This document shows positions 10,711-23,184 of a stretch of DNA of 64,000 nt, piece after piece. A program made the position numbers and the translations under genes. The notes under the pieces are model-generated. The model was not told where the DNA came from and did no database searches. It saw nothing but the letters and a program-made list of their open reading frames with translations. Origin of the DNA: Zea mays (Eukaryota; Streptophyta; Magnoliopsida; Poales; Poaceae); NCBI RefSeq assembly GCF_902167145.1, contig NC_050097.1:147585982-147649981 (forward strand). The letters run 5' to 3'. The first letter of the stretch is position 1; each line of letters opens with the position of its first letter.

Positions 10711-11983
10711 TGTTAGAAATATGCCCTAGAGATAATCATAGAGATGAGCATATTTCTTTGTATCCATGATATATATATTGCTTAATTGAATATCCATGGA
10801 AGGCACCTTGTATTGATTAGCAATTATGTGAATTGTTTGTGAGATTCTTTACTTATATGGTTATTCTAAATGATGTCCCTAGTCAGAGTCGATGACTAGC
10901 ACATGTATTAGTTGATGACTACATTTCACAAGTCATGAACATGGAGATGTTGAACTAATAATGTGGGCGCATGTATGACATGAGGTTGGACCGACCCAAC
11001 GTGAGATATTGTAATATAGTTCTCTTTTTGCAACATGAATATTGTATCCTTAGACCTGAGATTGTCGCATGTTCTCAAGATGTGAATTGACTTACTTAGG
11101 GACTATCAAACGCTATTCCATAACTGGGTAGTTATAAAGGTAGTTTTGGGTTTGTCAGGAAGCATGCTGTGAGGCATCGTCAGTCAAGATGGAATTTGTC
11201 CCTCTCTTTGTGAGAGAGATATCTCTGGGCCCCTCGAGTGATTGGATCAAGAAATGCATGGTCGTGCTAGGGTTAAGAGTTAACCATTGAAAGGATTCCA
11301 ATTCACAGTATCGAGAAAGAGAGGTCAGCTTAGAGCCAGACCAAATATCGTGAGACAAAGGGAACAACATGTACGTAATGTTGCAATGGTTCGTCTGATA
11401 TGATCTTTACGTGCGCATAGGAGTTGACATGTCTTGCTAGAGGCCGCTGTCAATTATTGGGCCAAGTAAGAGTACTCGAGCTATGTCTATTTGTATGTGA
11501 ACCTATAGGGTCACACACTTAAGGGGAAGGAAGCCTAACTCGGATTAAATCCGAAATTAGACTGGGCTTTAGGGTTAATGATGGGCCTCGGTGTCAGAAG
11601 CCCACCATAACGCCTATATAATGAGGGGCGGGGGCGCGGTTAGGCTTAGCCTAATTTTCCACCAGCAAACGAGCAGCCGCCGCTCACCTCTCGCCCTCGC
11701 CAAGCCGCCGTCGCGAACCTAGCAGTTCGGTACGCGGCGCTTCCTCCCTGTACGTGTGGATACCTCGGAGGTGCTGCATCTGGAGCACTAGGACGAACCG
11801 TGTGAGGACGTGAAGGACGTCGACGACTGCACGGCACTGCTCGACGCGTTCGTCTACATCGAGACGTCTTCCGCTGCTCTGCGCGTCTAGTGGTAATTCC
11901 ATGACCTATAACCGCAGTAGTTCTTGGTATTATGGGGTTGAAAATTTTGTTTTGCGCTAGCGTAGCCTCCCCGTAATCCTACA
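10711..11983 (+). mobile_element. Solo LTR of a BARE/Angela-like Ty1/copia element
   Basis: Starts TGTTAGAAATATGCCCTAGA, close to the well-known BARE/Angela/WIS LTR start, and ends CCGTAATCCTACA. It is flanked by a perfect 5-bp duplication, CGTCT (10706-10710 and 11984-11988). The flanking DNA is continuous E gag sequence. A TATA-like tatataat lies near 11613-11620. No internal region is present, so it arose by LTR-LTR recombination. The GC-rich antisense frames inside it (11646-11902) are not supported as genes. Confidence 0.9.
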
Positions 11984-11988
11984 CGTCT

Positions 11989-13213
11989 GACTCATGCTAA
12001 GGTCATTTACTGTAATTGACCCCCATCTTGTAAATCTTATTCGTGAAAACTCTAGGTACACCAAAATGACGCTCGAGGAGATCCTCGGAAAATTCGCGAG
12101 CGAGCGCATGATGGTGAATGAGGCTCGATATGTGGACGATGCACTAAACGGTCCACTACCCGTCTACGAGCCACAACTCGTTGCTCTCAAAGCAACCAGC
12201 AGCAGGGAGGCGCTACCAAGCAAGGTGGCACAAGTGGAGGCTGCCGGGCTCAATGAAGATGAAATGGCTATTATCATCAAGCGCTTCAAGACCACGCTTA
12301 AAGGACACAAGGAGTACTCCAACAAGAACAAAACAAGGGGAAAGCGCTCCTGCTTCAAATGCGGTAAGACTGGTCATTTCATTGCACAATGCCCTGATAA
12401 TGATAATGACCAGGGACAAGAAAAGAGCGGAAAGAGGGAAAAGAAGAAGAACTACAGGAAGACGAAGGGCGAGACACACCTTGGAAAGGAGTGGGATTCC
12501 GTCTGCTCCTCATCTGACTCCGACGATGAAGGATTGGCTGCCTCGGCCTTCGACAAATCTTTGCTCTTCCCCAATGAACGCCACACTTGCCTCATGGCCA
12601 AGGAGAAGAAGGTACATATTCAAGATTCCCCTAAGTACTCTTCTTCTAGTGATGAGGAATCCTCTGATGATGAAGTAGATTACTCTAGTTTATTTAAAGG
12701 TTTAGATAGAGCCAAAGTAGAGAAAATTAATGAATTAATTGATGCTCTAAATGAAAAGATAGACTGCTAGAAAAGCAAGAGGACATTTTGTATGAGGAAC
12801 ATGACAAATTTGTTAGTGTACAAAAATCTCTTGCTTTAGAAACTAAGAGAAATGAACTGCTATCTTCTAAGTTATCTGCTTGCCATGAATCTATCTCTAG
12901 TTTAAAGAATTTAAATGATGAATTAAATGCTAAGCTAGAGGAAGTTAGTAAAACAAGTTCATGTGTAGAGCATGTTAGTATTTGTAATAGATGTAAGGAC
13001 TTTGATGTTGATGCCTGTGATGAACATCTTATTTCTATTACTAAATTAAATGATGAGGTGACAAGTCTTAATGCTCAACTTAAGACTTGCAAAATTGATT
13101 TTGATAAATTGAAATTTGCTAGGGATGCCTACACTGTTGGTAGACACCCTTCAATTAAGGATGGACTTGATTTTCGAAGGGAAACCAAGACTTAACAAGC
13201 CAAAGGACTCCCG
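11989..13213 (+). pseudogene. gag: E gag (Sirevirus Gag with zinc knuckle and coiled coil)
   Basis: Reads from LMLRSFTVIDPHLVNLI through the CCHC knuckle CFKCGKTGHFIAQC (12353-12394), a Lys-rich stretch and acidic serine-rich segments, then a coiled coil (12790-13150). A TGA at about 11987-11989 and a single-base frameshift near 12757 (giving TAG at 12768-12770) break it. The gag frame stops at the F insertion (13219) and resumes at 33395. Its original role was to form the virus-like particle and bind RNA. The long C-terminal coiled-coil Gag is typical of Sireviruses. Confidence 0.8.
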
Positions 13214-13427
13214 TTCTCTGTAACACCCCTGGTGTTACTGTCACTAAAACTTGAGCATAACATCATAAGCATTGGCATTGCATATGTTTGATACACCTAG
13301 AATGCATTCACTAGGTAAAAAAATTTCAAACAAGTTGTATTGTTATGGCATTTTGCAAATAAGACCCTAGTGTAGGATACTTGACCCTGAATAGGGATCT
13401 GAAGGGTAAAACAAGACCCAAATAGGG

Positions 13428-13664
13428 AAAACCCTAAAGTTTAAGTAAAATGATCATAACATACTACTAGAATGGATCTAAGTGGCATTCACACCCTTGA
13501 AATACCAAAAACCCTAATAAGGACCCTGGAAAACCCTAAACCTAAACCCTAGGGGGTTAAGTGCAAACTTAGTCTACTTTTGGACTAAAGTGCAAAAACC
13601 AGGTCAATAAGGTGTCCTAAGTCATATGGATCACAAATATGTGGATTTGCAAGTTAAACCCTAA
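13428..13664 (+). promoter_or_regulatory. Telo-box cluster in F LTR U3
   Basis: Five aaaccctaa-type motifs at about 13428, 13508, 13531, 13544 and 13655, also present in the 3' LTR (about 20869-21104). In plants telo-boxes act as promoter elements bound by telomere-repeat-binding factors. Their role here is inferred. Confidence 0.45.
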
Positions 13665-14537
13665 GTTTTGGGTCTATTTGCAAAAAGCACCACTTAAACC
13701 CAATTCACCTAAGTCTGAAATTCAGTGATATGGGCTCAACTTTGGAGCTTTATAGCTTTCAAATTATAGGGATTTTGCCCTAGGTCACCACATCAACTAT
13801 GTAGATCTATTAAAGGTGAACAACTTTGTTTAAGAGGTTAAGCATTGTTGTTATGAAGAATTGGGAGATAATTAAACCCAAAGTTGGGCTGTCAGGCTAT
13901 TTAATGTCTGAAATTCAGACTATCAGTGGTACCAAGTCATCTTTGGATAGGAAATCAAGCATGATCAAGTGGGAGTTTGGCTATAATTGTTATGGAAAGA
14001 TTATAGCTGAATCATTGGTCTACAACTTTGCTGCAGAGTTTTAGGTGAGTTGCTATAGAAAATTTAGAGAAAATTGACCACTAAAACCTGGCTGTCAGGC
14101 GCACTGAAGAAGCACTCCATGATACAGTACACCCCAAACTGAAACAGATCGTGGTTCACCCACCCCCTCCTCGTCGCCGGTGATCCGTCGTCGTGATGGT
14201 TGATTGCTCGTCGCGATTCGTGCACCGTGGTCAGCAGATATGCACGAGCAAGTAAAAATCTTGGCATAGGATCGACTCGAGCTCGGTTGCGACTAAGCCC
14301 GCCGTACCCCCCTTGCTCATCGGCCGATCGGATAAGAGCTCGCCGCCGTTGGTTGATCACTGTCGTGCGCCGCGTGTCCAGGCTCTGTACCACGTCGCAA
14401 TTAGTTGTGTTATGGGATCCGGTGATCACCGGAGGAAGCGCCACGGTGAAAGCCACCCATCCCATGCACCAGTATCCCTGTTTCCCTCCGGCCGCCAGCA
14501 CAACCTCGTGAAATTGGACACCACCGACGATGTGAAC

Positions 14538-14544
14538 TATAAAT
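14538..14544 (+). promoter_or_regulatory. Predicted TATA box of the F 5' LTR
   Basis: tataaat in a GC-rich setting, about 1.3 kb into the LTR. This is the best candidate core promoter. It lies in the 726-bp block deleted from the 3' LTR. Confidence 0.5.
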
Positions 14545-17269
14545 TGAGCACCCCTTCAGCTCCGCCATGTATTCAAGCAGCTACTGCACCCACCTGCACC
14601 CCAAACCCCCCACCAGAGAGCTCTAATTTTGGATTCTCCCCAAAACGCTTAAGAACTCGCTCGGTTTAGCCTCATCGCGATTAGCGCGACTCAGGTTAGT
14701 TCATATCGCCCGCTCCCTTGTTTAAGTGTGCTCATGTGCCTGTGATGCTCGTCGACCCACCCAATTGAACTAGGAGCCCACTAGTCGTCGGGAACGCGTT
14801 CATCCACCCGCAACATCCACGGTCGCCGTAGCCAAAGCAAACCGGGTAGCTATTCGTGGAATTAAGTGAGGGGAAACGTTCATTAGATCCCGAATTAGGT
14901 TTAGGCCAAAGAAGGGCGCCGGTCCTTGCACAAATTGGCCGGTACGCGAGCTCGTCGGAGCTCTGCGCACTGCCGCTCGACGACGGGGATTTCGAGTTGT
15001 AAAAGGAAGGAAGTGCAGGGGTTTATTGGTAAATGCTAGCGACTGTTTCAAATAGTACTTTAGACTCCTTTGGATTACTCAAAAAGATAGAGACCTCTGT
15101 GCAAGTCTGCCAGCACGGGCGCGCGCGTGGGCGCATTTCTGCCCTAGCTGGGCCGGCTCGGGCTGGTTTCGGCCCGGGACTGTTCATTATTTTTCTTTTT
15201 CTAGCAAGCTTTGGAAATCTATAAGAAATTGTAGAAAATCCTAAAAATGTCAAACCAATTTTCTTAGATTCCTAATTTTCCATAGTATTTAATAAAAATA
15301 GTTTTATGATTTTTAGATCAAATGGGGAATTTTGGATCATTTAAAATAGCTTAAAACCTTGGTTCTGGATTTTTAGAAAATAGATAATAATTCCAAAAAT
15401 CTCCAAACTTTTTATTTGAACTCTAAACATTATTTAGAAGCCTTGGGTGGAATTTGGTTTGATTTGGACCTTGTTTGATGCTTAGAACCCAAAACCCCAC
15501 CCCCTGCTCTTTGAACTTCATTGTTGACTCCGGAAACCCTAAGTTCTCGGAGTTCCGTGAAGGAAAGTTGTATTCAAGATTTTAGAAATAAACCTTTACT
15601 ATTCTTGCACTTTCATGAGCATTACATGGCATTCATTCTTATATATATATATAGTTATATTTAGAAAACGAGGAAGAAGTTGATGTAGAAGAAGAGAAGA
15701 CTTCACCACCACCACCTGCGGAACATCAGGCAGGAAATTGTTTTTACTTTGACATCTGCGGATCCGAGCCTGATTCACCTGTAAACCAAGGCAAGCCCCG
15801 GTGCATGCATCCCCTTCCTTGTGTTTTTAAATAATTTCTGCACACTTTAAGTCTAGTGAAATGTGCATTAGGTTTATAGGAGTTGCTTGAAACCTTTTTG
15901 ATGCATTGCCTTCCTTGGTATCCACACCTTTATAGGATACTTATGTTGAAGTATCAAAACATGATTTACAAAAATGCTTAGCCCTGCTTAGAGCTTGTGG
16001 ATAGAGGTTGTCCTTAGCCTAGCTCAAGAAAGGATGGCTTCTACCTGCAAGAATATTTTCATGTGAAGCATGTTGGGATCTTACTGCATAGCTCCCTATA
16101 ATGCTCTCTTCATCCTAAGGAACACAGAACAATCCTAAGGATGGAAGTATTTAACTCGCGACTTGGGCTAGGAACAGGTGATGCTCCGCCCGGGTCAATT
16201 AAGGATTGGATGCGTATGTAGGCCTGCTAGATCAAGGACTATCTTAACTGGCCACATGCCCTAGAAATGGGACAGGGTAGCTTTGCCTCGGGCAGACTAA
16301 TACCAGAATAAGATAACACGCAATGGGCGTGGAGAGATGGCGAGAGTAGCGTGTACCCTCTGTGGCAAGAGGCTGGACGGTGGTGTATCTGTGCTCTCGG
16401 TTGGCGTGAACCTGATCTGGTCTTAAGAACCCCAGTGGTGAGTTGACATATGCAAGGGTAAAGTGCTACATATGTCGTGTGGTTAGAAATCCTCAGCTGA
16501 GTAAATCGATTCGGATCGCCATTATATCCCCGGAGAGTGGAGACTTGATCACTGACCTGCAACCTAAGTTAGGATGTGAACCTCATGAATAAAAATGATA
16601 TTGTATCGATGAGATAGTGAAATTAGACTAGATGCAAACAAGGTCTATTAATACTTAATCTGGCATTAAAATGTTGAAAGTAAGGACTCACTTTAGTAAG
16701 CTATTTCTGCAAAAGTATCTAAGTTGATTCTTGCTAAAGCCTCTCCTTGATTTCCAAATCCAGCATATCCTTGAGAGTCTTTTACTTTGTCGGGTAAGTC
16801 TTGCGAAAGTACACTTCGTACTCAGGGCTTTGTCCCATGTTGTTTTAGGTGAAGAAGCGACAAACTTTTGTTGCTTCTATTCTAAGGTGGTATCAAAAGA
16901 AGAAAACCAGGAGTAAAGCTGCGCGAGGAAGGGATCCTCCATAGAACTTTTGTTTGATACTTATCGGGAGGAATTTTTGCCTCCCTTGGTATGTAATAAT
17001 AATACCATGCACTCGTAGGTTATATCCTGGTCTGTAATATATAACTTTGTCTTACTTTTAAAATAATGGTAAGTTCATGTAATTGCTTCCGCATTCTCGT
17101 AACTCCGATGCTTGTTATGTCTGCGTGACGGGTGAAACGCTCTTGGGAAAGGTAAGAAAAGCAGATACCGAACTTGTCAAGTGATTCAGGGGCATCTACA
17201 GGGTTGTCTGAGGTCCATTGGATAAGGACAACTGTAGGTGGGCCTAATGACTTGGGAGGTTCCATCACA

Positions 17270-19325
17270 GCTGGTATCGAAGCGAAGCCCTTCTCTGCAG
17301 ATATTATGAGGCATCTTCAAAAGAATTTTCTAAAGACTTATCTAGAAAATCTCTTCTCTTCTTACCTAAAGTATTTCTGAAGAGTTTATCTTAAAGACGA
17401 GATAGTAAGAGTGCAACATATAGAAGGTGTGAATCAACTAAGGTTGATTCTGTAATTACACATGCATCATGCTAAAAACTATACTAATAAGATTTCCCCG
17501 TTAGAGAAATGTTGTCGCGCACCAGAAAGACCGCGCACAAATCTACTGGACCCATTGGTGTACCCCGCCATCAACTTGCTCCAAGACATGAAGAAAGTTA
17601 TGCCTGAACATCTTCTTTATTTGATGCCTTTGAATTCCCCATACATATCTAAGGCATACCAACTTAACCTTGTGATTGTTTTCCCTATGTATCTAATCAG
17701 ATACTAATCCTTGACCTTGTGATCTCTATGATGGGCATAGAAATATGCTTGGGGCTGAATTAACAGTCTCCCATCATACTTCTTTCATCAAGTTTAGGTT
17801 ATGGTCATGCCTTGTTCATTTCATCGGGCCATGATCTATTTGGCTCTCTGCTTGTAACCATCTTTACTGGTGGAGTATCTCTTTGTATATTGTCACCCTT
17901 GCCCAATCCATTAGTGTCACGCGAGATTTCTTATTGGTTACGCCTGGCAATGGTGTTATGACTAAAACCGATGGCACCGCGATGAAACTGAGGGCCTCAT
18001 GTGGATGCACACACATGGTTACGCTACTTGGCATCCGCTGGTATCACAGTTAATAGTCATAATCCATTATTAGACTATATTGATATGTTATCTTTGCGCA
18101 AATTGTTCTTACCACGTGAGATTCATTATTGGTTCCAGTTTTGTAATGGTGTCATGGTTAAGAACTTATGGTACCGCAGCGAAACTGAGAGCCTCCTGTG
18201 AATGTGCACACAGGATTTTGCTGCTTGGCGCATGCCGGTATCGAGGTCTCTAGTCATGATCCATTATGGAATTACACTGATATGTTATCTTCCATTGACC
18301 TTTCCTTGAAACAATTTCTATGTTGTTTGTGAAGAGATCAAGCAACATCTATCATTTCCGTTGGATCAAAAGGGCATACCACTTTCATGTGTGGTCTTAT
18401 TTCTTTTGATCTTGGTAGTGACTACTCAGTTCCCTTTACATCCTTTGTGTAAAGGTGAAGCCTTGGAGCTTTTTAGTGTTGGAAAACAACTGATTAGCTC
18501 TCAAAATAGGGATCTGCTTCCCCTGCTGCTGAAATGCAGGAGTTTGTACATTCGCTCTCTTATTTAACCCATGTATTCCCTAACCAAGTGGATAATTCAT
18601 CTCGCATGAGGAAACGGATGAACAACTTGACCAAATAGATTTTTACCCACATACATAATCTCTTATTAACAAAGAGTGAACTCTCAACGCTTGGCTTACC
18701 AATGGTACTGAGAGGATTTGCTTAATGTCAAAAGTAGTTCAACAAGTTGGTTTTAACTAACTTGTAACTACCCAATGAACGAAGGCTGAGTTTAGCGATC
18801 ATTTTATCAAGTTGTCTAAACTCACTTTGGTTCAACCCACCCTAAAGAAAGTACTTACCAAAATCAAATTAAGTCGACCAGTAACCACCTAATTATCGCT
18901 CTAGTCGCGCCTCGACCGCCTCACACGTGCTTTTCCTGTGTGTGTGATCATGTCGATCCATGACTAGTGCTAGATAAAATGGACTGGTTGCAAAGTCTGC
19001 ATCTATAGATCCCTCCGCTGGTAATTTTCTTGAATCTATATCACCTTTCGTGGACTTGGATTCCCTCGCTAACACGAGTTGACTGTGATGTTATTCGACA
19101 TTCACACTCGTCTCGTGTGCTATGAACTTACTGTAATCACTTGTTGGTAAACCTCTTTCTGAGTGTTTTACCCAAGATGATGCATCTGCTTCTGTTTGGG
19201 TAAAATTGTGTAATTGACGCTCACCCAACGGACTCAGATAGTACAGTGCCATCAGAAGAAGCAAATTGCACACATGGAACTTTATGTGTTCTTCTGGCTG
19301 ACATCGTCTCTATTGGTGGGCAAAG
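17270..19325 (+). other. F internal non-coding region with a duplicated ~190-bp segment
   Basis: Between the PBS and the integrase remnant there is no recognisable gag, protease or RT, only short unrelated frames. An imperfect direct duplication occurs at about 17925-18095 and 18115-18290; both contain a ttattggtt..ggtgt-atg segment, gaaactgag-gcctc, and ccattat..tgatatgttatctt. The region probably comes from a non-autonomous family interior. Confidence 0.6.
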
Positions 19326-20465
19326 ATGAAGATTGAAATCGCACGCTATGTGGCGAGATGTGACACTTGTAGACGTGTTAAGGCCATACACATGAAAGCT
19401 GCTGGGCCATTGCAATCATTACCAATTCCAACATGGAAATGGGAAGATATAAGTATGGACTTTATTGTGGGATTGCCCAGGACCGCTAAAGGGTATGATT
19501 CTATCCGGGTTATTGTTGATCGGCTCACGAAAATTGCTCACTTTCTGCCAGTCAAGACATATTACCCGATTCTTACCTATGCGGAATTATACATTGCTCG
19601 CATTCTCAGTTTGCACGGTATTCCGAAGACTATAGTGTCGGATCATGGACCTCAATTCGTATCCAAATTCTGGGAAGAACTTCATAAATCACTGGGTACC
19701 AAATTGCTCCACAGTTCGGCCTATCATCCTCAAACAAGTGGGCAGACTGAGAGGGTCAATCAAATACTCGAAGATATGTTGCGGGCATGTGTTCTGGAAT
19801 TTCCATAAAAATAAGATGATAGTTTACCATTAGCGGAGTTCTCATATAATAATAGCTATCAAGAAAGTATTAAGATGGCACCCTTCGAAGCTTTATATGG
19901 ACAACGATGTCGTACTCTGGTAAATTGGTCTGAACCAGGTGAAAGAAGCTTCTTCAGACCTGATATGGTAAAAGAGACTGAAGAAAAAGTTAAGCGAATA
20001 ATTCATAATTTGAAGAAAGCTCAAGCTCGTCAGAAAAGTTATGCAGACAAACGACGAATGTCCTTGTATTTTCTAGTCGGAGATTATGTTTATCTGAAGG
20101 TCTCCCCAATGAAGGGTGTATCGCATTTCAGAGTTAAAGGGAAGCTTGCACCCCGGTACATTGGTCCATTCCCTATACTTGAACAGTGTGGACCAGTGGC
20201 ATACCGACTTCAGTTACCCGAAACCTTGTCTGCAGTACATAATGTGTTCCATGTGTCACAATTGAAGAAGTGTCTTCGGGTTCTAGATCGAACCATTGAA
20301 GTGACAGATGTTGTCCTTGAACCAGACTTGACATATTCTGAGCACCCTATTCGAGTCTTGGATCAAAAGGACAGGGTTACCCGGAGAAAAACTCTCAAGT
20401 TTTACAAGATACAGTGGAACCAACATTCCGAAGATGAGGCTACATGGGAAACTCAAGACTTTTAG
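19326..20465 (+). pseudogene. F integrase with C-terminal chromodomain-type end
   Basis: The integrase zinc-finger end (CDTCRRVKAIH) is followed by the catalytic core: D in WEDISMDFIVGLP, D in SDHGPQF, and E in the QTSGQTERVNQ segment. TAA at 19806-19808 breaks the frame, which resumes at about 19809-19875 (MAPFEALYGQRC) and continues through the GPFPILEQCGPVAYRLQLP and VFHVSQLKK blocks to a short chromodomain-like tail (YKIQWNQHSEDEATWE). TAG lies at 20463-20465. In chromoviruses this tail directs integration toward marked chromatin. The upstream pol is absent, so F must be mobilised in trans. Confidence 0.8.
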
Positions 20466-20658
20466 ACAAGAATTTCCCAGGCTTTTTAGCCTCATGTAAT
20501 TTGTAAAGTGTGTATAGTTGCTGTAATAAAGGAGTAAATCCCAAACCACCCCTGCCATGTACCAAGAATAAGGAAACAAAGATATGACGTGTTTCCTTTT
20601 CCATTACTTACCCTAAGACTTTTAATCTCGGGACGAGATTCTTTTATGGGGGGAAAGA
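20466..20658 (+). other. F 3' leader and polypurine tract
   Basis: Short non-coding DNA after the integrase stop. It ends in the polypurine tract atggggggaaaga (about 20646-20658) directly before the 3' LTR start TGTAACACC at 20659. Confidence 0.7.
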
Positions 20659-23184
20659 TGTAACACCCCTGGTGTTACTGTCACTAAAACTTGAGCATAA
20701 CATTATAAGCATTGACATTGCATATGTTTGATACACCTAGAATGCATTCACTAGGTAAAAAAATTTCAAACAAGTTGTATTGTTATGGCATTTTGCAAAT
20801 AAGACCCTAGTCTAGGATACTTAACCCTGAATAGGGATCTGAAGGGTAAAACAAGACCCAAATAGGGAAAACCCTAAAGCTTAAGTAAAATGATCATACA
20901 ATACTACTAGAATGGATCTAAGTGGCATTCACACCCTTGAAATACCAAAAACCCTAATAAGGACCCTGGAAAACCCTAAACCTAAACCCTAGGGGGTTAA
21001 GTGCAAACTTAGTCTACTTTTGGACTAAAGTGCAAAAACCAGGTCAATAAGGTATCCTAAGTCATATGGATCACAAATATGTGGATTTGCAAGTTAAACC
21101 CTAAGTTTTGGGTCTATTTGCAAAAAGCACCACTTAAACCCTATTCACCTAAGTCTGAAATTCAGTGATATGGGCTCAACTTTGGAGCTTTGTAGCTTTC
21201 AAATTATAGGGATTTTGCCCTAGGTCACCACATCAACTATGTAGATCTATTAAAGGTGAACAACTTTGTTTAAGAGGTTAAGCATTGTTGTTATGAAGAA
21301 TTGGGAGATAATTAAACCCAAAGTTGGGCTGTCAGGCTATTTAATGTCTAAAATTCAGACTATCAGTGGTACTAAGTCATCTTTGGACAGGAAATCAGGC
21401 ATGATCGAGTGGGAGTTTGGCTATAATTGTTATGGCAAGATTATAGCTGAATCATTGGTCTACAACTTTGCTGCAGAGTTTTAGGTGAGTTGCTATAGAA
21501 AATTTAGAGAAAATTGACCACCCGCAACATCCACGGTCGCCGTAGCCAGAGCAAACCGGGTAGCTATTCGTGGAATTAAGTGAGGGGAAACATTCATTAG
21601 ATCCCGAATTAGGTTTAGGCCAAAGAAGGGCGCCGGTCCTTGCGCAAATCGGCCGGTACGCGAGCTCGTCGGAGCTCTGCGCACCGCCGCTCGACGACGG
21701 GGACTTCAAGTTGTAAAAGGAAGGAAGTGTAGGGGTTTATTGGTAAATGTCAGCGACTGTTTCAAATAGTACTTTAGACTCCTTCGGATTACTCAAAAAG
21801 ACAGGGACCTCTGTGCAAGTCTGCCAGTGCGGGCGCGCGCGTGGGCGCATTTCTGCCCTAGCTGGGCCGGCTCGGGCTGGTTTCGGCCCGGGACTGTTCA
21901 TTATTTTTCTTTTTCTTTTTCTAGCATGCTTTGGAAATCTGTGAGAAATTGTAGAAAAATCCTAAAAATGTCAAACCAATTTTCTTAGATTCCTAATTTT
22001 TCATAGTATTTAATAAAAATAGTTTTATGATTTTTAGATCAAATGGGGAATTTTGGATCATTTAAAATAGCTTAAAACCTTGGTTCTGGATTTTTAGAAA
22101 ATAGATAATAATTCCAAAAATCTCCAAACTTTTTATTTGAACTCTAAACATTATTTAGAAGCCTTGGGTGGAATTTGGTTTGATTTGAACCTTGTTTGAT
22201 GCTTAGAACCCAAAACCCCACCCCCTGCTCTTTGAACTTCAATGTTGACTCCGGAAACCCTAAGTTCTCGGAGTTCCGTGAACGAAAGTTGTATTCAAGA
22301 TTTTAGAAATAAACCTTTACTATTCTTGCACTTTCATGAGCATTACATGGCATTCATTCTTATATATATGGTTATATTTATAAAACGGGGAAGAAGTTGA
22401 GGTAGAAGAAGAGAAGACTTCACCACCACCACCTGCGGAACATCAGGCAGGAAATTGTTTTTACTTTGACATCTGCGGATCCGAGCCTGATTCACCTGTA
22501 AACCAAGGCAAGCCCCGGTGCATGCAACCCCTTCCTTGTGTTTTTAAATAATTTCTGCACACTTTAAGTCTAGTGAAATGTGCATTAGGTTTATAGGAGT
22601 TGCTTGAAACCTTTTTGATGCATTGCCTTCCTTGGTATCCACACCTTTATAGGATACTTCTGTTGAAGTATCAAAACATGATTTACAAAAATGCTTAGCC
22701 CTGCTTAGAGCTTGTGGATAGAGGTTGTCCTTAGCCTAGCTCGAGAAAGGATGGCTTCTACCTGCAAGAATATTTTCATCTGAAGCATGCTGGGATCTTA
22801 CTGCAAAGCTCCCTATAATGCTCTCTTCATCCTAAGGAACACAGAACAATCCTAAGGATGGAAGTATTTAACTCGCGACTTGGGCTAGGAACAGGTGATG
22901 CTCCGCCCGGGTCAATTAAGGATTGGATGCGTATGTAGGCGTGCTAGATCAAGGACTATCTTAACTGGCCACATGCCCTGGAAATGGGACAGGGTAATCT
23001 TTGCCTCGGGCAGACTAATACCAGAATAAGATAACACGTAATGGGCATGGAGAGATGGTGAGAGTAGCGTGTACCCTCCGTGGCAAGAGGCTGGACGGTG
23101 GTGTATCTGTGCTCTCGGTTGGCATGAACCTGATCTGGTCTTAAGAACCCCGGTGGTGAGTTGACATATGCAAGGGTTAAGTGC
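20659..23184 (+). repeat. F 3' LTR, left part (interrupted by C)
   Basis: Collinear with the 5' LTR but lacking the block equivalent to 14082-14807; the junction is at about 21518-21522 between short ccac repeats. It is cut at agtgc (23180-23184), the target site of element C, and continues at 32601. With C and one TSD removed the 3' LTR is about 3.3 kb against 4.05 kb for the 5' LTR. Confidence 0.9.

Larger units (their letters stand above)
13219..17269 (+). repeat. F 5' LTR (4051 bp)
   Basis: Begins TGTAACACC and ends CCATCACA; the bases after it, tggtatcgaagc, resemble the initiator-Met-type PBS (tggtatcagagc) with changes. Contents: a cluster of telo-box motifs (aaaccctaa) at 13428-13664, a TATA box tataaat at 14538-14544 and a long GC-rich leader-like stretch. 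An AT-run tatatatatatatag lies near 15640. Segment 14082-14807 is missing from the 3' LTR. Short open frames in it are not genes. Confidence 0.9.

Noticed and set aside
11646..11902. Antisense frames in the BARE-like solo LTR.
   Set aside because: Entirely inside LTR DNA with GC-driven Arg/Ser/Pro composition.
13531..13552. aaaccctaaacctaaaccct as interstitial telomere repeat.
   Set aside because: Too short and degenerate for telomeric DNA, and present in both F LTRs; treated as telo-box motifs.
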